Assembly: GCF_000731675.1 (NCBI RefSeq) | Contig: NZ_JMIT01000001.1 | Span: forward strand, 498,712-562,711 | Reading direction: 5' to 3' | Origin: Pseudomonas capeferrum | Lineage (GTDB): Bacteria > Pseudomonadota > Gammaproteobacteria > Pseudomonadales > Pseudomonadaceae | DNA length: 64,000 bases | Program-made: the position numbers and the translations under genes | The notes under the pieces: generated by a model | Databases searched by the model: none | What the model saw: only the letters and a program-made list of their open reading frames with translations | What the model was told of the DNA's origin: nothing | Shown here: positions 20,970 through 30,399 of the stretch, piece after piece | Layout of the letters: each line of letters begins with the position of its first letter | How positions within the stretch are numbered: the first letter of the stretch is position 1

Positions 20970-21563
20970 TCATTCTTCGCCGTAGTTCATGATCGACAAC
21001 AGCCGGATCGGCACCTGCACCAGTTGCTCCGGCCCGTGTGGGGTTTCGCCATCGAAGGTCAGGCTGTCGCCGGCATGCAGGTGGTAGAGCTGGTTACCGT
21101 GGCGGTACACCAGTTCACCCTCCAGCAAATGCAGGAACTCCGTGCCCGGGTGGGCAAAGGTCGGAAACTCCTCGCTGGCATCGTCCATGCTCACCATGTA
21201 CGCCTCGAAGTTCTTTTTCGGGCCCCTGGCGTGATTGAGCAAGTGGTAGGTATGGCCCTTATCGGTGCCGCGGCGCACCACCTCCAGCCCTTCACCGGCC
21301 TTGACCAGCAGCGCGTTGCCATCGGGCTGGTCATACTGGCTGAACAGCTTGGCCATCGGCATGCCTAGCACGTCGCACAGGCGGCTGAGGGTATCGAGGC
21401 TGGTCGACACCTGGGCGTTCTCGATCTTGCTCAGCATGCCCTGGCTGATCCCGGCGATGCGCGCCACGTCGGCGAGCTTCAGCGACTGGGCCTGGCGCTG
21501 GCGCTTGATCTGCAGGCCCAGGTACTGCTCCAGGCGAAGGCGGGGTTCGGTTTCGGTCGGCAT
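20970..21563 (-). CDS. XRE-family regulator with cupin sensor domain
   Basis: A 197-residue regulator: N-terminal Cro/cI HTH (about 12-70, with LADVARIAGISQGMLSKIENAQ) and a C-terminal cupin_2 domain (about 120-190, HPGTEFLHLLEGELVYRHG...HAGDSLTFDGETPHGP). This PuuR/SutR-like layout is typical for regulators of amine and amino-acid catabolism. ATG 21563 is preferred over the TTG one codon earlier. Divergent from glnT, so it probably controls glnT-glxBCD. Confidence 0.88.
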   Translation of the reverse strand: MPTETEPRLRLEQYLGLQIKRQRQAQSLKLADVARIAGISQGMLSKIENAQVSTSLDTLSRLCDVLGMPMAKLFSQYDQPDGNALLVKAGEGLEVVRRGTDKGHTYHLLNHARGPKKNFEAYMVSMDDASEEFPTFAHPGTEFLHLLEGELVYRHGNQLYHLHAGDSLTFDGETPHGPEQLVQVPIRLLSIMNYGEE

Positions 21564-21866
21564 CAAGAGTCCTGCACGGTTTCAGTTCAAGAATAAAGAT
21601 TTCGCACTGGGAAAGTGCGCCAGGCGGCTGCGATGGCCGTCGGTTTCCTGGGGTGAAAACGAGTTTCCCATATCTATAACGAAAATGTCTCCGTCATGGC
21701 ACCAGCTCCTGTCGCGGGCAAGCCCCCTGTGACAAGGGATTGTGGGAGGGGACGTGCCCGCTAAGCGGTAGCACTCGGTAAGTTGGCAAGCACATTGCAT
21801 TCCTGTGATGAAAGTAAGTTTCCCATGCGGAATTACATGCCGCCCCTTACCCGGAGTGCTCAACCC
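21564..21866. promoter_or_regulatory. Divergent promoter region XRE regulator / glnT
   Basis: About 300 bases. AGTTTCCCAT occurs twice as a direct repeat (21662-21671 and 21817-21826), and the first copy sits in a near-palindrome GAAAACGAGTTTCC. These are plausible sites for the XRE regulator; support is by eye only. Confidence 0.35.
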
Positions 21867-23201
21867 ATGTTGCCAGCAGAAACCCAGCGCACGCTCGACC
21901 AGCACGGCATCAAGTACGTGCTGGCGCAGTTCGTCGATATCCATGGCGCGGCGAAGACCAAATCGGTGCCGATCTCGGGCCTGAAGATGGTGGCCGAGGA
22001 GGGCGCCGGTTTCGCCGGGTTCGCCATCTGCGGCATGGGCATGGAGCCGCACGGCCCGGACTTCATGGCCCGTGGCGATCTGGCCACGCTGATCCCGGTG
22101 CCCTGGCAGCCTGGTTATGGCCGGGTGGTGTGCGTCGGCCACGTCAACGGTAAACCTTGGCCCTACGACAGCCGCTACGTGTTGCAGCAGCAGGTGCAGC
22201 GCCTGGCCGACAAGGGCTGGACGCTGAACACCGGGCTTGAGCCCGAGTTCAGCCTGTTCCGCCGGGACGAAGCCGGCAAGCTGCAGGTGGTGGATGCCTC
22301 CGACAACCTCGACAAGCCGTGCTACGACTACAAGGGCCTGTCGCGCTCGCGGCTGTTCCTCGAACGCCTGACCGAAGCCCTGCAGCCGGTGGGCTTCGAC
22401 ATCTATCAGATCGACCACGAGGACGCCAACGGCCAGTTCGAGATCAACTACACCTACAGCGATGCCATGGAGTCGGCCGACCGCTTCACCTTCTTCCGCA
22501 TGGCGGCCGGCGAAATCGCCAACGACCTGGGGATGATCTGCTCGTTCATGCCCAAGCCCGACCCCAAGCGTGCCGGCAATGGCATGCACTTCCACCTGTC
22601 GCTGGCCAGCAGCACACACAAGAACCTGTTTCATGACCCCTCCGACAGCAGCGGCATGGGCCTGTCCACGCTGGCCTACCACTTTGCTGCGGGCTTGCTT
22701 GCCCATGGCCCGGCGCTGTGCGCGTTCGCCGCGCCCACGGTCAATTCGTACAAACGCCTGGTGGTCGGCCGCTCGTTGTCCGGTGCTACCTGGGCGCCAG
22801 CCTTCGTGGCCTATGGCGCCAACAACCGCTCGGCGATGGTGCGCATCCCCTATGGCCGCCTGGAGTTTCGCCTGCCGGATGCCGGCTGCAACCCCTACCT
22901 GGTCACCGCCGCGATCATCGCCGCCGGCCTGGATGGTATCGACCGTGAACTGGACCCTGGCCAGATGTGCAACGAGAACCTCTACAACCTGAGCCTGGAA
23001 GAAATCGCCGCACGCGGCATCAAGACCTTGCCGCAGTCGCTCAAGGAAGCCGCCGACGCGCTGGAGGCCGACCCCTTGTTCCGCGAGGTGCTCGGCGCCG
23101 AGATCGTCGACGAGTTCATCAAGCTCAAGCGCATGGAGTGGGTGGAGTATTGCCGCCACGTCTCCGACTGGGAAATCCAGCGCTACACCGAGTTCTTCTG
23201 A
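21867..23201 (+). CDS. glnT: Type III glutamine synthetase-like enzyme (GlnT / gamma-glutamylmethylamide synthetase group)
   Basis: ATP-dependent ligation of an amine to glutamate. The 444 residues contain the synthetase metal and glutamate motifs [35 protein letters not shown] and [10 protein letters not shown]. The N-terminal [21 protein letters not shown] is the pattern of GlnT and gamma-glutamylmethylamide synthetases rather than GlnA. Followed by three glutamate synthase-like subunits, the order seen in N-methylglutamate pathway clusters. ATG 21867 follows CCGGAGTGC; ATGs at 21825 and 21837 are in frame. Methylamine is a likely, unproven, substrate. Confidence 0.88.
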   Translation: MLPAETQRTLDQHGIKYVLAQFVDIHGAAKTKSVPISGLKMVAEEGAGFAGFAICGMGMEPHGPDFMARGDLATLIPVPWQPGYGRVVCVGHVNGKPWPYDSRYVLQQQVQRLADKGWTLNTGLEPEFSLFRRDEAGKLQVVDASDNLDKPCYDYKGLSRSRLFLERLTEALQPVGFDIYQIDHEDANGQFEINYTYSDAMESADRFTFFRMAAGEIANDLGMICSFMPKPDPKRAGNGMHFHLSLASSTHKNLFHDPSDSSGMGLSTLAYHFAAGLLAHGPALCAFAAPTVNSYKRLVVGRSLSGATWAPAFVAYGANNRSAMVRIPYGRLEFRLPDAGCNPYLVTAAIIAAGLDGIDRELDPGQMCNENLYNLSLEEIAARGIKTLPQSLKEAADALEADPLFREVLGAEIVDEFIKLKRMEWVEYCRHVSDWEIQRYTEFF

Positions 23202-23266
23202 CCGCCCCCATCCTTGGCGCGGCCAGCAAGACAGCGGTCGCCCACTGCCCAGTAAGGAGCAACACC

Positions 23267-24172
23267 ATGTGTGGAATCGTAGGCCTGTACCTGAAAAAGC
23301 CGGCGCTGGAAGCCCAGCTCGGCAAACTCTTCGAACCCATGCTGCAGGCCATGACCGACCGTGGCCCGGACAGCGCCGGCTTTGCCATCTATGGCGATGA
23401 AGTGGCCGATGGCTGGGTCAAGCTGACCTTGCAGGCAAGCGCTGTGGACTATCCGTGGGCGGCGCTGATGGGGCAACTGGAAGGGCGCCTGGGCTGCTCG
23501 CTGGACTGGTTCCAGAACGCCAGCGCCGCCGTGCTCAAGGTGCACACCCACGAAGCGGCCGCCCGTGCAGCCTTGGCCGAGCTGGCCGCCGACGTGCGCA
23601 TCATGAGCGCCGGGCAGAGCATCGAAATCCTCAAGGGCATGGGCCTGCCGGCCGAGATCTCTAGTCGCTTCGGCCTGGCCGGCATGCAAGGCAGCCACAT
23701 CATCGGCCACACCCGCATGGCGACTGAAAGTGCAGTGACCCTGGAAGGCAGCCATCCGTTTTCCACCGGCGCCGACCTGTGCCTGGTGCACAACGGCTCG
23801 CTGTCCAACCACTTCCGCCTGCGCCAGGAGCTGAAACGCGAAGGCATCAGCTTCGAGACCGACAACGACACCGAAGTGGCGGCTGGCTACCTGGCCTGGC
23901 GCCTGCAGCAGGGCGACAGCCTGGCGCAGGCCCTGGATGGCGCCCTGCAAGACCTGGACGGCTTCTTTACCTTCGCCATCGGCACCCGCAACGGCTTTGC
24001 CGTGATCCGCGACCCGATTGCCTGCAAGCCGGCGGTGCTCGCCGAAACCGACGACTACGTGGCCATGGCCTCCGAGTACCAGGCCCTGGCCAGCCTGCCA
24101 GGCATTGAAAACGCCAAGGTCTGGGAACCAGCACCGGCCACCTTGTACGTCTGGGAGCGCGAAAGCGCCTGA
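23267..24172 (+). CDS. glxB: Class II glutamine amidotransferase subunit (GlxB / MgsA-like)
   Basis: A 301-residue stand-alone amidotransferase beginning MCGIVGLYLKKPALE, with the N-terminal nucleophile Cys2 retained after Met removal. It corresponds to the first domain of glutamate synthase large subunit, split into its own gene. TDRGPDSAGFAIYG and GHTRMATES are typical class II motifs. AAGGAGCAACACC precedes the ATG. First of three consecutive subunit genes (spacing 27 and 15 bases) that in methylotrophs make N-methylglutamate synthase. Confidence 0.88.
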   Translation: MCGIVGLYLKKPALEAQLGKLFEPMLQAMTDRGPDSAGFAIYGDEVADGWVKLTLQASAVDYPWAALMGQLEGRLGCSLDWFQNASAAVLKVHTHEAAARAALAELAADVRIMSAGQSIEILKGMGLPAEISSRFGLAGMQGSHIIGHTRMATESAVTLEGSHPFSTGADLCLVHNGSLSNHFRLRQELKREGISFETDNDTEVAAGYLAWRLQQGDSLAQALDGALQDLDGFFTFAIGTRNGFAVIRDPIACKPAVLAETDDYVAMASEYQALASLPGIENAKVWEPAPATLYVWERESA

Positions 24173-24199
24173 CCTGTCACCGACTCACTGGAGCACCTC

Positions 24200-24874
24200 A
24201 TGAAAACGATCGACCTTTCCAGCGCCTCGGTGCGCGAACTCAACCAGGCCCTGCACGGCGACGTGCAGGACCGCGAGTGGCGGGTCAGCCGCCCGGACGG
24301 CAAGCACAACCTGGCCGTGGGCATCAACCAGCCGTTGTCGGTGGATATCGACGGCCACGCCGGCTACTACTGCGCCGGCATGAACCAACAGGCCAGCGTC
24401 ACCGTGCACGGCAACGTCGGCGTGGGGGTGGCCGAGAACATGATGTCCGGCTCGGTGCGGGTCAAGGGCAGTGCCTCGCAGGCAGCCGGCGCCACGGCCC
24501 ACGGCGGGCTCTTGGTGATCGAGGGCGATGCCGGGGCACGCTGCGGCATTTCGATGAAGGGCGTGGACATCGTGGTCGGCGGCAGCATCGGCCACATGAG
24601 CTGCTTCATGGGCCAGGCCGGGCGCCTGGTGGTGTGCGGCGATGCCGGCGATGCGCTGGGCGACTCGCTGTACGAGGTGCGCATCTACGTCAAGGGCTCG
24701 GTGCAGTCGCTAGGCTCGGACTGCATCGAAAAAGAGATGCGTGCCGAGCACCTGCAAGAGCTGCAGGCGTTGCTCAACGAGGCGGGCCTGGAGCACAAGG
24801 CCGCCGATTTCAAACGCTACGGCTCGGCCCGTCAGCTGTACAACTTCAAAGTCGACAACGCCAGCGCGTACTGA
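24200..24874 (+). CDS. glxC: Glutamate synthase GXGXG-domain subunit (GlxC / MgsB-like)
   Basis: A 224-residue protein equal to the C-terminal beta-helix (GXGXG) domain of GltB, here as a separate subunit. The repeated strand pattern is visible: VGVGVAENMMSGSVRVKG, GGLLVIEGDAGARCGISMKG, GDAGDALGDSLYEVRIYVKG. CTGGAGCACCTC precedes the ATG. Structural partner of the neighbouring amidotransferase and FMN subunits. Confidence 0.88.
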   Translation: MKTIDLSSASVRELNQALHGDVQDREWRVSRPDGKHNLAVGINQPLSVDIDGHAGYYCAGMNQQASVTVHGNVGVGVAENMMSGSVRVKGSASQAAGATAHGGLLVIEGDAGARCGISMKGVDIVVGGSIGHMSCFMGQAGRLVVCGDAGDALGDSLYEVRIYVKGSVQSLGSDCIEKEMRAEHLQELQALLNEAGLEHKAADFKRYGSARQLYNFKVDNASAY

Positions 24875-24889
24875 TCCAGGAGCCTACCC

Positions 24890-26215
24890 ATGAGCGAACA
24901 ATTCCCCCCGGTACTGCGTGAATCGGCCACCTTCGATCGCCTGACCATTCAGGAAATCCAGCGTGCCGCCGAAACCGGCATCTACGACATCCGCGGCGGC
25001 GGCACCAAGCGCCGTGTGCCGCACTTCGACGACTTGCTGCTGCTGGGCGCCAGCGTGTCGCGCTACCCGCTCGAGGGCTACCGCGAAAAGTGCGGCACCG
25101 ATGTGGTGCTCGGCAACCGTTTTGCCAAGAAGCCGATCCACCTGAAGATCCCGGTGACCATTGCCGGCATGAGCTTCGGCGCGCTGTCGGCCAATGCCAA
25201 GGAAGCATTGGGCCGGGGTGCGACCATCGCAGGTACCAGTACCACCACCGGCGACGGCGGCATGACCCCGGAAGAGCGTGGCCAGTCGCAGCACCTGGTG
25301 TACCAGTACCTGCCGTCGCGCTATGGCATGAACCCCGACGACCTGCGCAAGGCCGATGCCATCGAGATCGTCCTCGGCCAGGGCGCCAAACCGGGCGGCG
25401 GCGGCATGTTGCTGGGCATGAAGGTTACCGAGCGGGTGGCCGGCATGCGCACCTTGCCGATCGGCGTAGACCAGCGCAGCGCCTGCCGCCACCCAGACTG
25501 GACCGGCCCGGACGACCTGGCGATCAAGATTGCCGAGCTGCGCGAGATCACAGACTGGGAGAAACCCATCTACGTGAAAATCGGCGCCAGCCGCCCGTAC
25601 TACGACGTCAAGCTGGCGGTGAAGGCCGGCGCCGACGTGATCGTGCTCGACGGCATGCAGGGCGGTACCGCCGCGACCCAGGAGGTGTTCATCGAGCATG
25701 TCGGCATTCCCATCTTGCCGGCCATCCCGCAGGCGGTGCAGGCGCTGCAGGAGATGGGCATGCACCGCAAGGTGCAACTGATCGTCTCGGGTGGTATCCG
25801 CAACGGTGCCGACGTGGCCAAGGCCATGGCCCTGGGGGCTGACGCCGTGGCCATCGGCACCGCCGCGCTGATCGCCCTGGGTGACAACCACCCGCGGCTG
25901 GATGAGCAGTTGAAGGCGATCGGCTCTGCAGCTGGTTTTTACGATGACTGGCAGAACGGCCGTGACCCGGCGGGCATCACCACCCAGGACCCGGAACTGG
26001 CCAAGCGCCTGAACCCGGAGGAGGCCGGCCGGCGGCTGGCCAACTACCTGCGCGTGCTGGTGCTTGAGGCGCAGACCATGGCCCGCGCCTGTGGCAAGTC
26101 GCACCTGCATAACCTCGACCCGGAGGACCTGGTGGCGTTGACTGTGGAGGCGGCGGCGATGGCTCGGGTACCACTGGCGGGCACCGCCTGGGTGCCCGGG
26201 CAAACGCAGTACTGA
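24890..26215 (+). CDS. glxD: FMN-binding glutamate synthase-like subunit (GlxD / MgsC-like)
   Basis: A 441-residue protein corresponding to the central FMN/Fe-S barrel of glutamate synthase. Visible blocks: IPVTIAGMSFGALSANAKEALGRGA, GQGAKPGGGGMLLG, IVLDGMQGGTAATQEVF-like VIVLDGMQGGTAAT, and VSGGIRNGADVAKAMALGADAVAIG for the phosphate site. CAGGAGCCTACCC precedes the ATG. With glxB and glxC it should form the full complex; the N-methylglutamate dehydrogenase genes that would complete the methylamine pathway are not in this window. Confidence 0.9.
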   Translation: MSEQFPPVLRESATFDRLTIQEIQRAAETGIYDIRGGGTKRRVPHFDDLLLLGASVSRYPLEGYREKCGTDVVLGNRFAKKPIHLKIPVTIAGMSFGALSANAKEALGRGATIAGTSTTTGDGGMTPEERGQSQHLVYQYLPSRYGMNPDDLRKADAIEIVLGQGAKPGGGGMLLGMKVTERVAGMRTLPIGVDQRSACRHPDWTGPDDLAIKIAELREITDWEKPIYVKIGASRPYYDVKLAVKAGADVIVLDGMQGGTAATQEVFIEHVGIPILPAIPQAVQALQEMGMHRKVQLIVSGGIRNGADVAKAMALGADAVAIGTAALIALGDNHPRLDEQLKAIGSAAGFYDDWQNGRDPAGITTQDPELAKRLNPEEAGRRLANYLRVLVLEAQTMARACGKSHLHNLDPEDLVALTVEAAAMARVPLAGTAWVPGQTQY

Positions 26216-26224
26216 TGCGGCCCT

Positions 26225-26296
26225 TTCGCGGCACAAGGCCGCTCCCACAGGGACCGCGCAGTGCCCGTACCTGTGGGAGCGGCCTTGTGCCGCGAA
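26225..26296. repeat. REP-like inverted repeat after glxD
   Basis: 27-nt arms 26225-26251 and 26270-26296 are exact inverses (core GGCCGCTCCCACAGG). Lies between the convergent ends of glxD and the OprD gene and may act as a terminator for both. Confidence 0.8.
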
Positions 26297-26313
26297 TGGC
26301 TGCAAATCAGGCC

Positions 26314-27567
26314 CTACCAGAGCGCGATGTCATAGGTCAGGTAGACCCGGTTACTGTCCCGCCCCCGGGAATAATCAGCGCGGTAGACGTAGTTGCGCAG
26401 CTTCACCCCCAGCCCCTTGAATGTGCCCGCCTGCACGACGTAGGCCAGTTCGCTGTCGCGCTCCCATTCACGTGCCCCGGCATCACCTGCCTTGTCGTTG
26501 TCACCGCTCAGGTAGCGGCTCATGAAGGTCAGCCCAGGCACACCGGCTGCTGCGAAGTTGTAGGCGTAACTGATCATCCAGGTCTTCTCGTCTTCTTCAA
26601 TGAACTTGCCGATACCGACGTTGCTGAACGAGTACACGGTGGCGCCGCTGATGTAGGGCAGCCCGGCAACCCCATCGAGCACCTGATAACCCGCACCCAC
26701 GGTGTGGCCGCTGTGGGCATAGCTGAGCTGGCCGCTGAGCATGTCGTTATCGATGGGGCCACCCTGTGCTGCGCCATCGTCGCGGCTTTTGAAGTAACGC
26801 ACATCACTGGCCAACACGCCCCCTGCCAGCGGCAGCTCATGGGCAATGCCGGCAAAGTCCTGGCGGTAGAAGTTGTTCAGCTCGCCGCGAAAGTAGCTCA
26901 ACCGCAGGGTTTTGCTCACTGCGTAATCGGCACCGGCATAGTTGAAATCCGCTGATGCATCGCCGCTGTAGCCATCGGCGAACAGGCCAGTGCTGTCGGA
27001 CGAATCGCGCTGCTTGAATCGCTGCAGATGGCCACCGGTCAAGGTCAACCCGTCAATATCGCTGGAGACCAGCTGGGTGCCCTGGTAGGTCTGCGGCAGC
27101 AGGCGCGCGTCGTTGTACACCAATACCGGTGTCTTGGGCAGCAACGTACCGTGCTTGATCACGGTCTTGCCCAGCCGGGCCTTGGCGGTGACCCCGGCAC
27201 TGGCAAACTCATTGGCCGCGCGGCCATCGTCATGCACCGGCAACAAGCCGGTACCGCTGCGCCCGCGGCCCGAGTCCAGCCTGACGCCCACCAGCGCCAT
27301 GGCATCCAGGCCTACCCCTAGCGTGCCTTGTGTGAACCCGGATGCGTAATCCAGCAAGAACCCTTGCGCCCATTCCACCCGTTCACTTTTTGCCGTAGCA
27401 GCAGCACGTGCGCTGAGGCCTTGCTCGTCGCGAAAGTTCTCGTTGAAGTACACGTTGCGCAATTGCAGCTTGAGTGCGCTGTCTTCGATGAAACCAGCAG
27501 CGTGGGTCAGGGGCACATGGGCAAACAGCAGGCCGCACGCAGCCCTGCGGAGAATGACTTGGGTCAT
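26314..27567 (-). CDS. OprD-family outer-membrane porin
   Basis: A 417-residue substrate-specific 18-strand porin of the OprD/Opd family. A signal peptide is visible (MTQVILRRAACGLLFAHVPL then THAAG), followed by FIEDSALKLQLRNVYFNENFRD, the standard mature OprD start, and the last strand ends VYLTYDIALW with a terminal aromatic. Downstream in order after PrpF, DctA and CitMHS genes, all on the minus strand with short gaps, so it probably admits the same carboxylate. OpdK-type carboxylate specificity is likely; the exact ligand is unknown. Confidence 0.9.
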   Translation of the reverse strand: MTQVILRRAACGLLFAHVPLTHAAGFIEDSALKLQLRNVYFNENFRDEQGLSARAAATAKSERVEWAQGFLLDYASGFTQGTLGVGLDAMALVGVRLDSGRGRSGTGLLPVHDDGRAANEFASAGVTAKARLGKTVIKHGTLLPKTPVLVYNDARLLPQTYQGTQLVSSDIDGLTLTGGHLQRFKQRDSSDSTGLFADGYSGDASADFNYAGADYAVSKTLRLSYFRGELNNFYRQDFAGIAHELPLAGGVLASDVRYFKSRDDGAAQGGPIDNDMLSGQLSYAHSGHTVGAGYQVLDGVAGLPYISGATVYSFSNVGIGKFIEEDEKTWMISYAYNFAAAGVPGLTFMSRYLSGDNDKAGDAGAREWERDSELAYVVQAGTFKGLGVKLRNYVYRADYSRGRDSNRVYLTYDIALW

Positions 27568-27603
27568 GGTCCGGATACTCTCTTGTTATTGTGGGTTGGG
27601 CAT

Positions 27604-28908
27604 TCAGACGAAGAACGACAGCGCTCCGGTCAGCAGCGCAATCGCAGTAATGACCAGCGAGGTGAGCACGGCCCACTTGACCGTGGCTTTCTGGAAGTCG
27701 CCGATATCCCGGTCGACCATGCCGACCAGCAGCAAGGTCGAGGCCACCAGCGGGCTCATCAGGTGCACCGGCTGGCCGAGCACCGAGGCGCGGGCGATCT
27801 CTACCGGGTCGATGCCATACGCTGCGGCGGCATTGGCCAGGATCGGCACCACACCGAAGTAATAGGCATCGTTGGAGAGCACGAAGGTCAGCGGCATGCT
27901 GGTAATGGCCACCACCAGCGGGAACCAGTGGCCCCAGGATGGCGGAATCCAGTCGACCAAGGTCTGCGCCAGCGCATCGACCATCTTGGTGCCGGAGAAG
28001 ATGCCCGCGAAGATGCCTGCGGCAAATACCAGCAGTACGACGGTCATGGCATTGCCGGAGTGCGCCAGTATCCGCTCCTTCTGCACATTCAGTTGTGGGT
28101 AGTTGATCATCAGCGCGGCGACAAAACCGATCATGAACAGAATCGCGGCGTGCATCACCCCGGCTACCAGGGCGATCATCACTGCCACCACCAGCACCAG
28201 GTTGACGTAGGCCAGCCGTGGGCGCTTGTGCGGGGTCTCTTCCAGAATGGCCTTGATGTAGCAGTTGCCGCCGCCTGCTTGCAGCTGGATGTTGCCGATG
28301 CGCTTGCGCTCGGCGCGCCCCAGCAGAAATGCCGTGAACACCACCCAGGCGGCACCGCCGACCATGGTCGGCAGCATGGGGATGAAGTACTCGGACGCGT
28401 CCAGGCCCAGTGCCGCAATCGCCCGCGTCGCCGGCCCGCCCCAAGGGCTCAAGCCACTCATGATGCTCAGCGACAGCATGGCTACGGTGGCGAGGATCAT
28501 CGGGTTCATGCCGATGCGTTTGTACAGCGGCAGCATGGCTGCGCAGGTGATCATGTAGGTGGTGGTGCCATCGCCGTCCAGCGCCACCAGCAGCGAGAGC
28601 AGGGCGGTACCGATGGCGATCTTTACCGGGTTGCCGTTGACACGCTTGAGGATCATGCGGATCAGCGGGTCGAACAGGCCGGCATCGATCATCAGGCCGA
28701 AGAACAGGATGGCGAACAGCAGCAATGCTGCCGAGGGTGCGACCATTTTCAGGCCGTCGAGCATCATTTTGCCAAGGTCGGGCGCGAAGCCTCCGATCAC
28801 GGCGAACACGATCGGCACCAAGGTCAGGGCGACGATAGGCGACAAGCGTTTGCTCATGATCAGGTAGGTGAATGCCACCACCATGGTCAAACCCAGCAAT
28901 GCCAGCAT
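27604..28908 (-). CDS. CitMHS-family metal-citrate/proton symporter
   Basis: A 434-residue inner-membrane carrier with about 12 helices. The patterns LVALDGDGTTTYMITCAAMLPLY and MSGLSPWGGPATRAIAALG are diagnostic of CitMHS proteins, which import Mg- or Ca-complexed citrate. Start at 28908 has GAGAGAAAACC before it. Lies between OprD and DctA genes; with the PrpF isomerase upstream it may carry an unsaturated tricarboxylate such as aconitate rather than citrate itself. Confidence 0.9.
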   Translation of the reverse strand: MLALLGLTMVVAFTYLIMSKRLSPIVALTLVPIVFAVIGGFAPDLGKMMLDGLKMVAPSAALLLFAILFFGLMIDAGLFDPLIRMILKRVNGNPVKIAIGTALLSLLVALDGDGTTTYMITCAAMLPLYKRIGMNPMILATVAMLSLSIMSGLSPWGGPATRAIAALGLDASEYFIPMLPTMVGGAAWVVFTAFLLGRAERKRIGNIQLQAGGGNCYIKAILEETPHKRPRLAYVNLVLVVAVMIALVAGVMHAAILFMIGFVAALMINYPQLNVQKERILAHSGNAMTVVLLVFAAGIFAGIFSGTKMVDALAQTLVDWIPPSWGHWFPLVVAITSMPLTFVLSNDAYYFGVVPILANAAAAYGIDPVEIARASVLGQPVHLMSPLVASTLLLVGMVDRDIGDFQKATVKWAVLTSLVITAIALLTGALSFFV

Positions 28909-29020
28909 GGTTTTCTCTCTTGTTGTTATTGTCAGTGTGGCCGAACGCAAGGCAAACGGCGGTCTTGCCGCCCGGCGTCATGCCTGCCGGGCGGTGCGGT
29001 TAACGTAGGTGCAGCGGGGG

Positions 29021-30337
29021 TCAGCTTTGGCGGGTAGGCTCAGCGGCCGGCCAGGGGGCGTTCGGCTCGGCGACGGCGGTTGACGGCATTTTCCCGTCTG
29101 CCAGCATTTGCCTGAGTACCTGCCGGTCGCAAGCACCTTCGGACAGCGAGATGACCACGGTGGCCACGGCGTTGCTGGCCAGGCTGGTGAGGGCGCGTGC
29201 CTCTGACATGAAACGGTCGATACCGATCAGCAGCGCCAGGCCGGCCAGTGGGATATCGTGGATCACCGTCAGCGTCGAAGCGAGCGCCACGAAACCGCTG
29301 CCCGTCACACCGGCGGCGCCTTTGGACGACAACAGCATGATCGCCAGCATGGTCAGCGTCTGGCCCAGGCTCAGGTCGATGTTGCACGCTTGCGCGATGA
29401 ATACGGCGGCGAGCGACAGGTAGATCGCAGTGCCATCGAGGTTGAAGGAGTAGCCCGTGGGCAGCACCAGCCCGACCACGCCCTTCCTGCAACCCAGCGC
29501 CTGCAGCTTTTCCAGCATCCGTGGCAATACCGGCTCGGTAGACGAGGTGCCGAGTACCACCAGGAACTCCTCGCGGAAGAACCGCAACAGCTTCCACAAG
29601 CTGAAGCCGTGCAGCCGGCACAGGCCACCCAGTACCACCAGCACAAAGAATGCGCAGGCGATGTACAGGGTCATCACCAGCTTGGCCAAGGCGCCCAGCG
29701 AGGTAATGCCGTACTGGCCCACGGTAAAGGCCAGCGCGCCGAACGCACCGACCGGGGCAAAGCGCATCAGGTAGCCGAAGATGCGGAACACCATCTGCGA
29801 GGCGGACTCCAGCACGTTCAGCACAGGCTGGCCATGTTCGCCCATGGCCGACAGGGCAAACCCCGACAGCACCGCGATGAACAGCACCGGTAGCACTTCA
29901 CCTTTGTTGAAAGCGCCCATGAAGGTGTCAGGGATGATGTGCATGAAGAAGTCGACCACGCCCAGCTTGGCCGCCGACGCGGTGTACTGGCTGAGGCCCG
30001 CCGTGCTCAACGTGGCAGGGTCGATGTTCATGCCCACGCCAGGCTGGAACACATGCACGGCCACCAGGCCGATTACCAGGCTGATCACCGTCAGCACCAG
30101 GAACAGCAGCAGCGTCTTGCTCATCAGGCGCCCCAGCGAGCGCTTGTCGGTCATGCCGGCAATGCCGGTGACGATGGTGCAGAACACCACGGGCGCGATC
30201 ATCATCTTGATCAGCTTGATGAAGGCATCCCCCAGCGGCTTCAGCGCCACGGCCTGCTCGGCCCAGAGGTGGCCGACCAGTACACCCAGCAGCACGGCGC
30301 AGAGGATCTGAAAGTACAACGATTTGATGAGTTTCAT
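29021..30337 (-). CDS. DctA-type C4-dicarboxylate:cation symporter
   Basis: A 438-residue member of the dicarboxylate/amino acid:cation symporter family, eight helices plus two hairpin loops. The family motifs are seen: KMMIAPVVFCTIVTGIAGM, the serine-rich VLGTSSTEPVLPRMLEKL, LPTGYSFNLDGTAIYLSLA and SSKGAAGVTGSGFVALA. DctA imports succinate, fumarate and malate. Here it is 62 bases downstream of the PrpF-family gene, suggesting a specialised copy for the cluster's substrate, not the housekeeping DctA. Confidence 0.9.
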   Translation of the reverse strand: MKLIKSLYFQILCAVLLGVLVGHLWAEQAVALKPLGDAFIKLIKMMIAPVVFCTIVTGIAGMTDKRSLGRLMSKTLLLFLVLTVISLVIGLVAVHVFQPGVGMNIDPATLSTAGLSQYTASAAKLGVVDFFMHIIPDTFMGAFNKGEVLPVLFIAVLSGFALSAMGEHGQPVLNVLESASQMVFRIFGYLMRFAPVGAFGALAFTVGQYGITSLGALAKLVMTLYIACAFFVLVVLGGLCRLHGFSLWKLLRFFREEFLVVLGTSSTEPVLPRMLEKLQALGCRKGVVGLVLPTGYSFNLDGTAIYLSLAAVFIAQACNIDLSLGQTLTMLAIMLLSSKGAAGVTGSGFVALASTLTVIHDIPLAGLALLIGIDRFMSEARALTSLASNAVATVVISLSEGACDRQVLRQMLADGKMPSTAVAEPNAPWPAAEPTRQS

Positions 30338-30399
30338 GAGGCATCACCCATTGTTGAAATTGTGCGGATGCGCTTTGGGTTGAACATGTGCAGTACGCG

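Noticed and set aside
21582..23159. Long open frame opposite glnT
   Set aside because: Low-complexity, His/Gln/Ala-rich product with no motif; glnT on the other strand is clearly real.
26225..26296. Inverted repeats considered as attachment sites or IS ends
   Set aside because: The same GTGGGAGCGG core recurs at 40717, 49768 and 57844 beside gene ends without target duplications or transposase genes; these are REP elements.
27328..29037. Long plus-strand frame opposite OprD and CitMHS
   Set aside because: His/Gln/Asp-rich shadow of two well-defined membrane protein genes.
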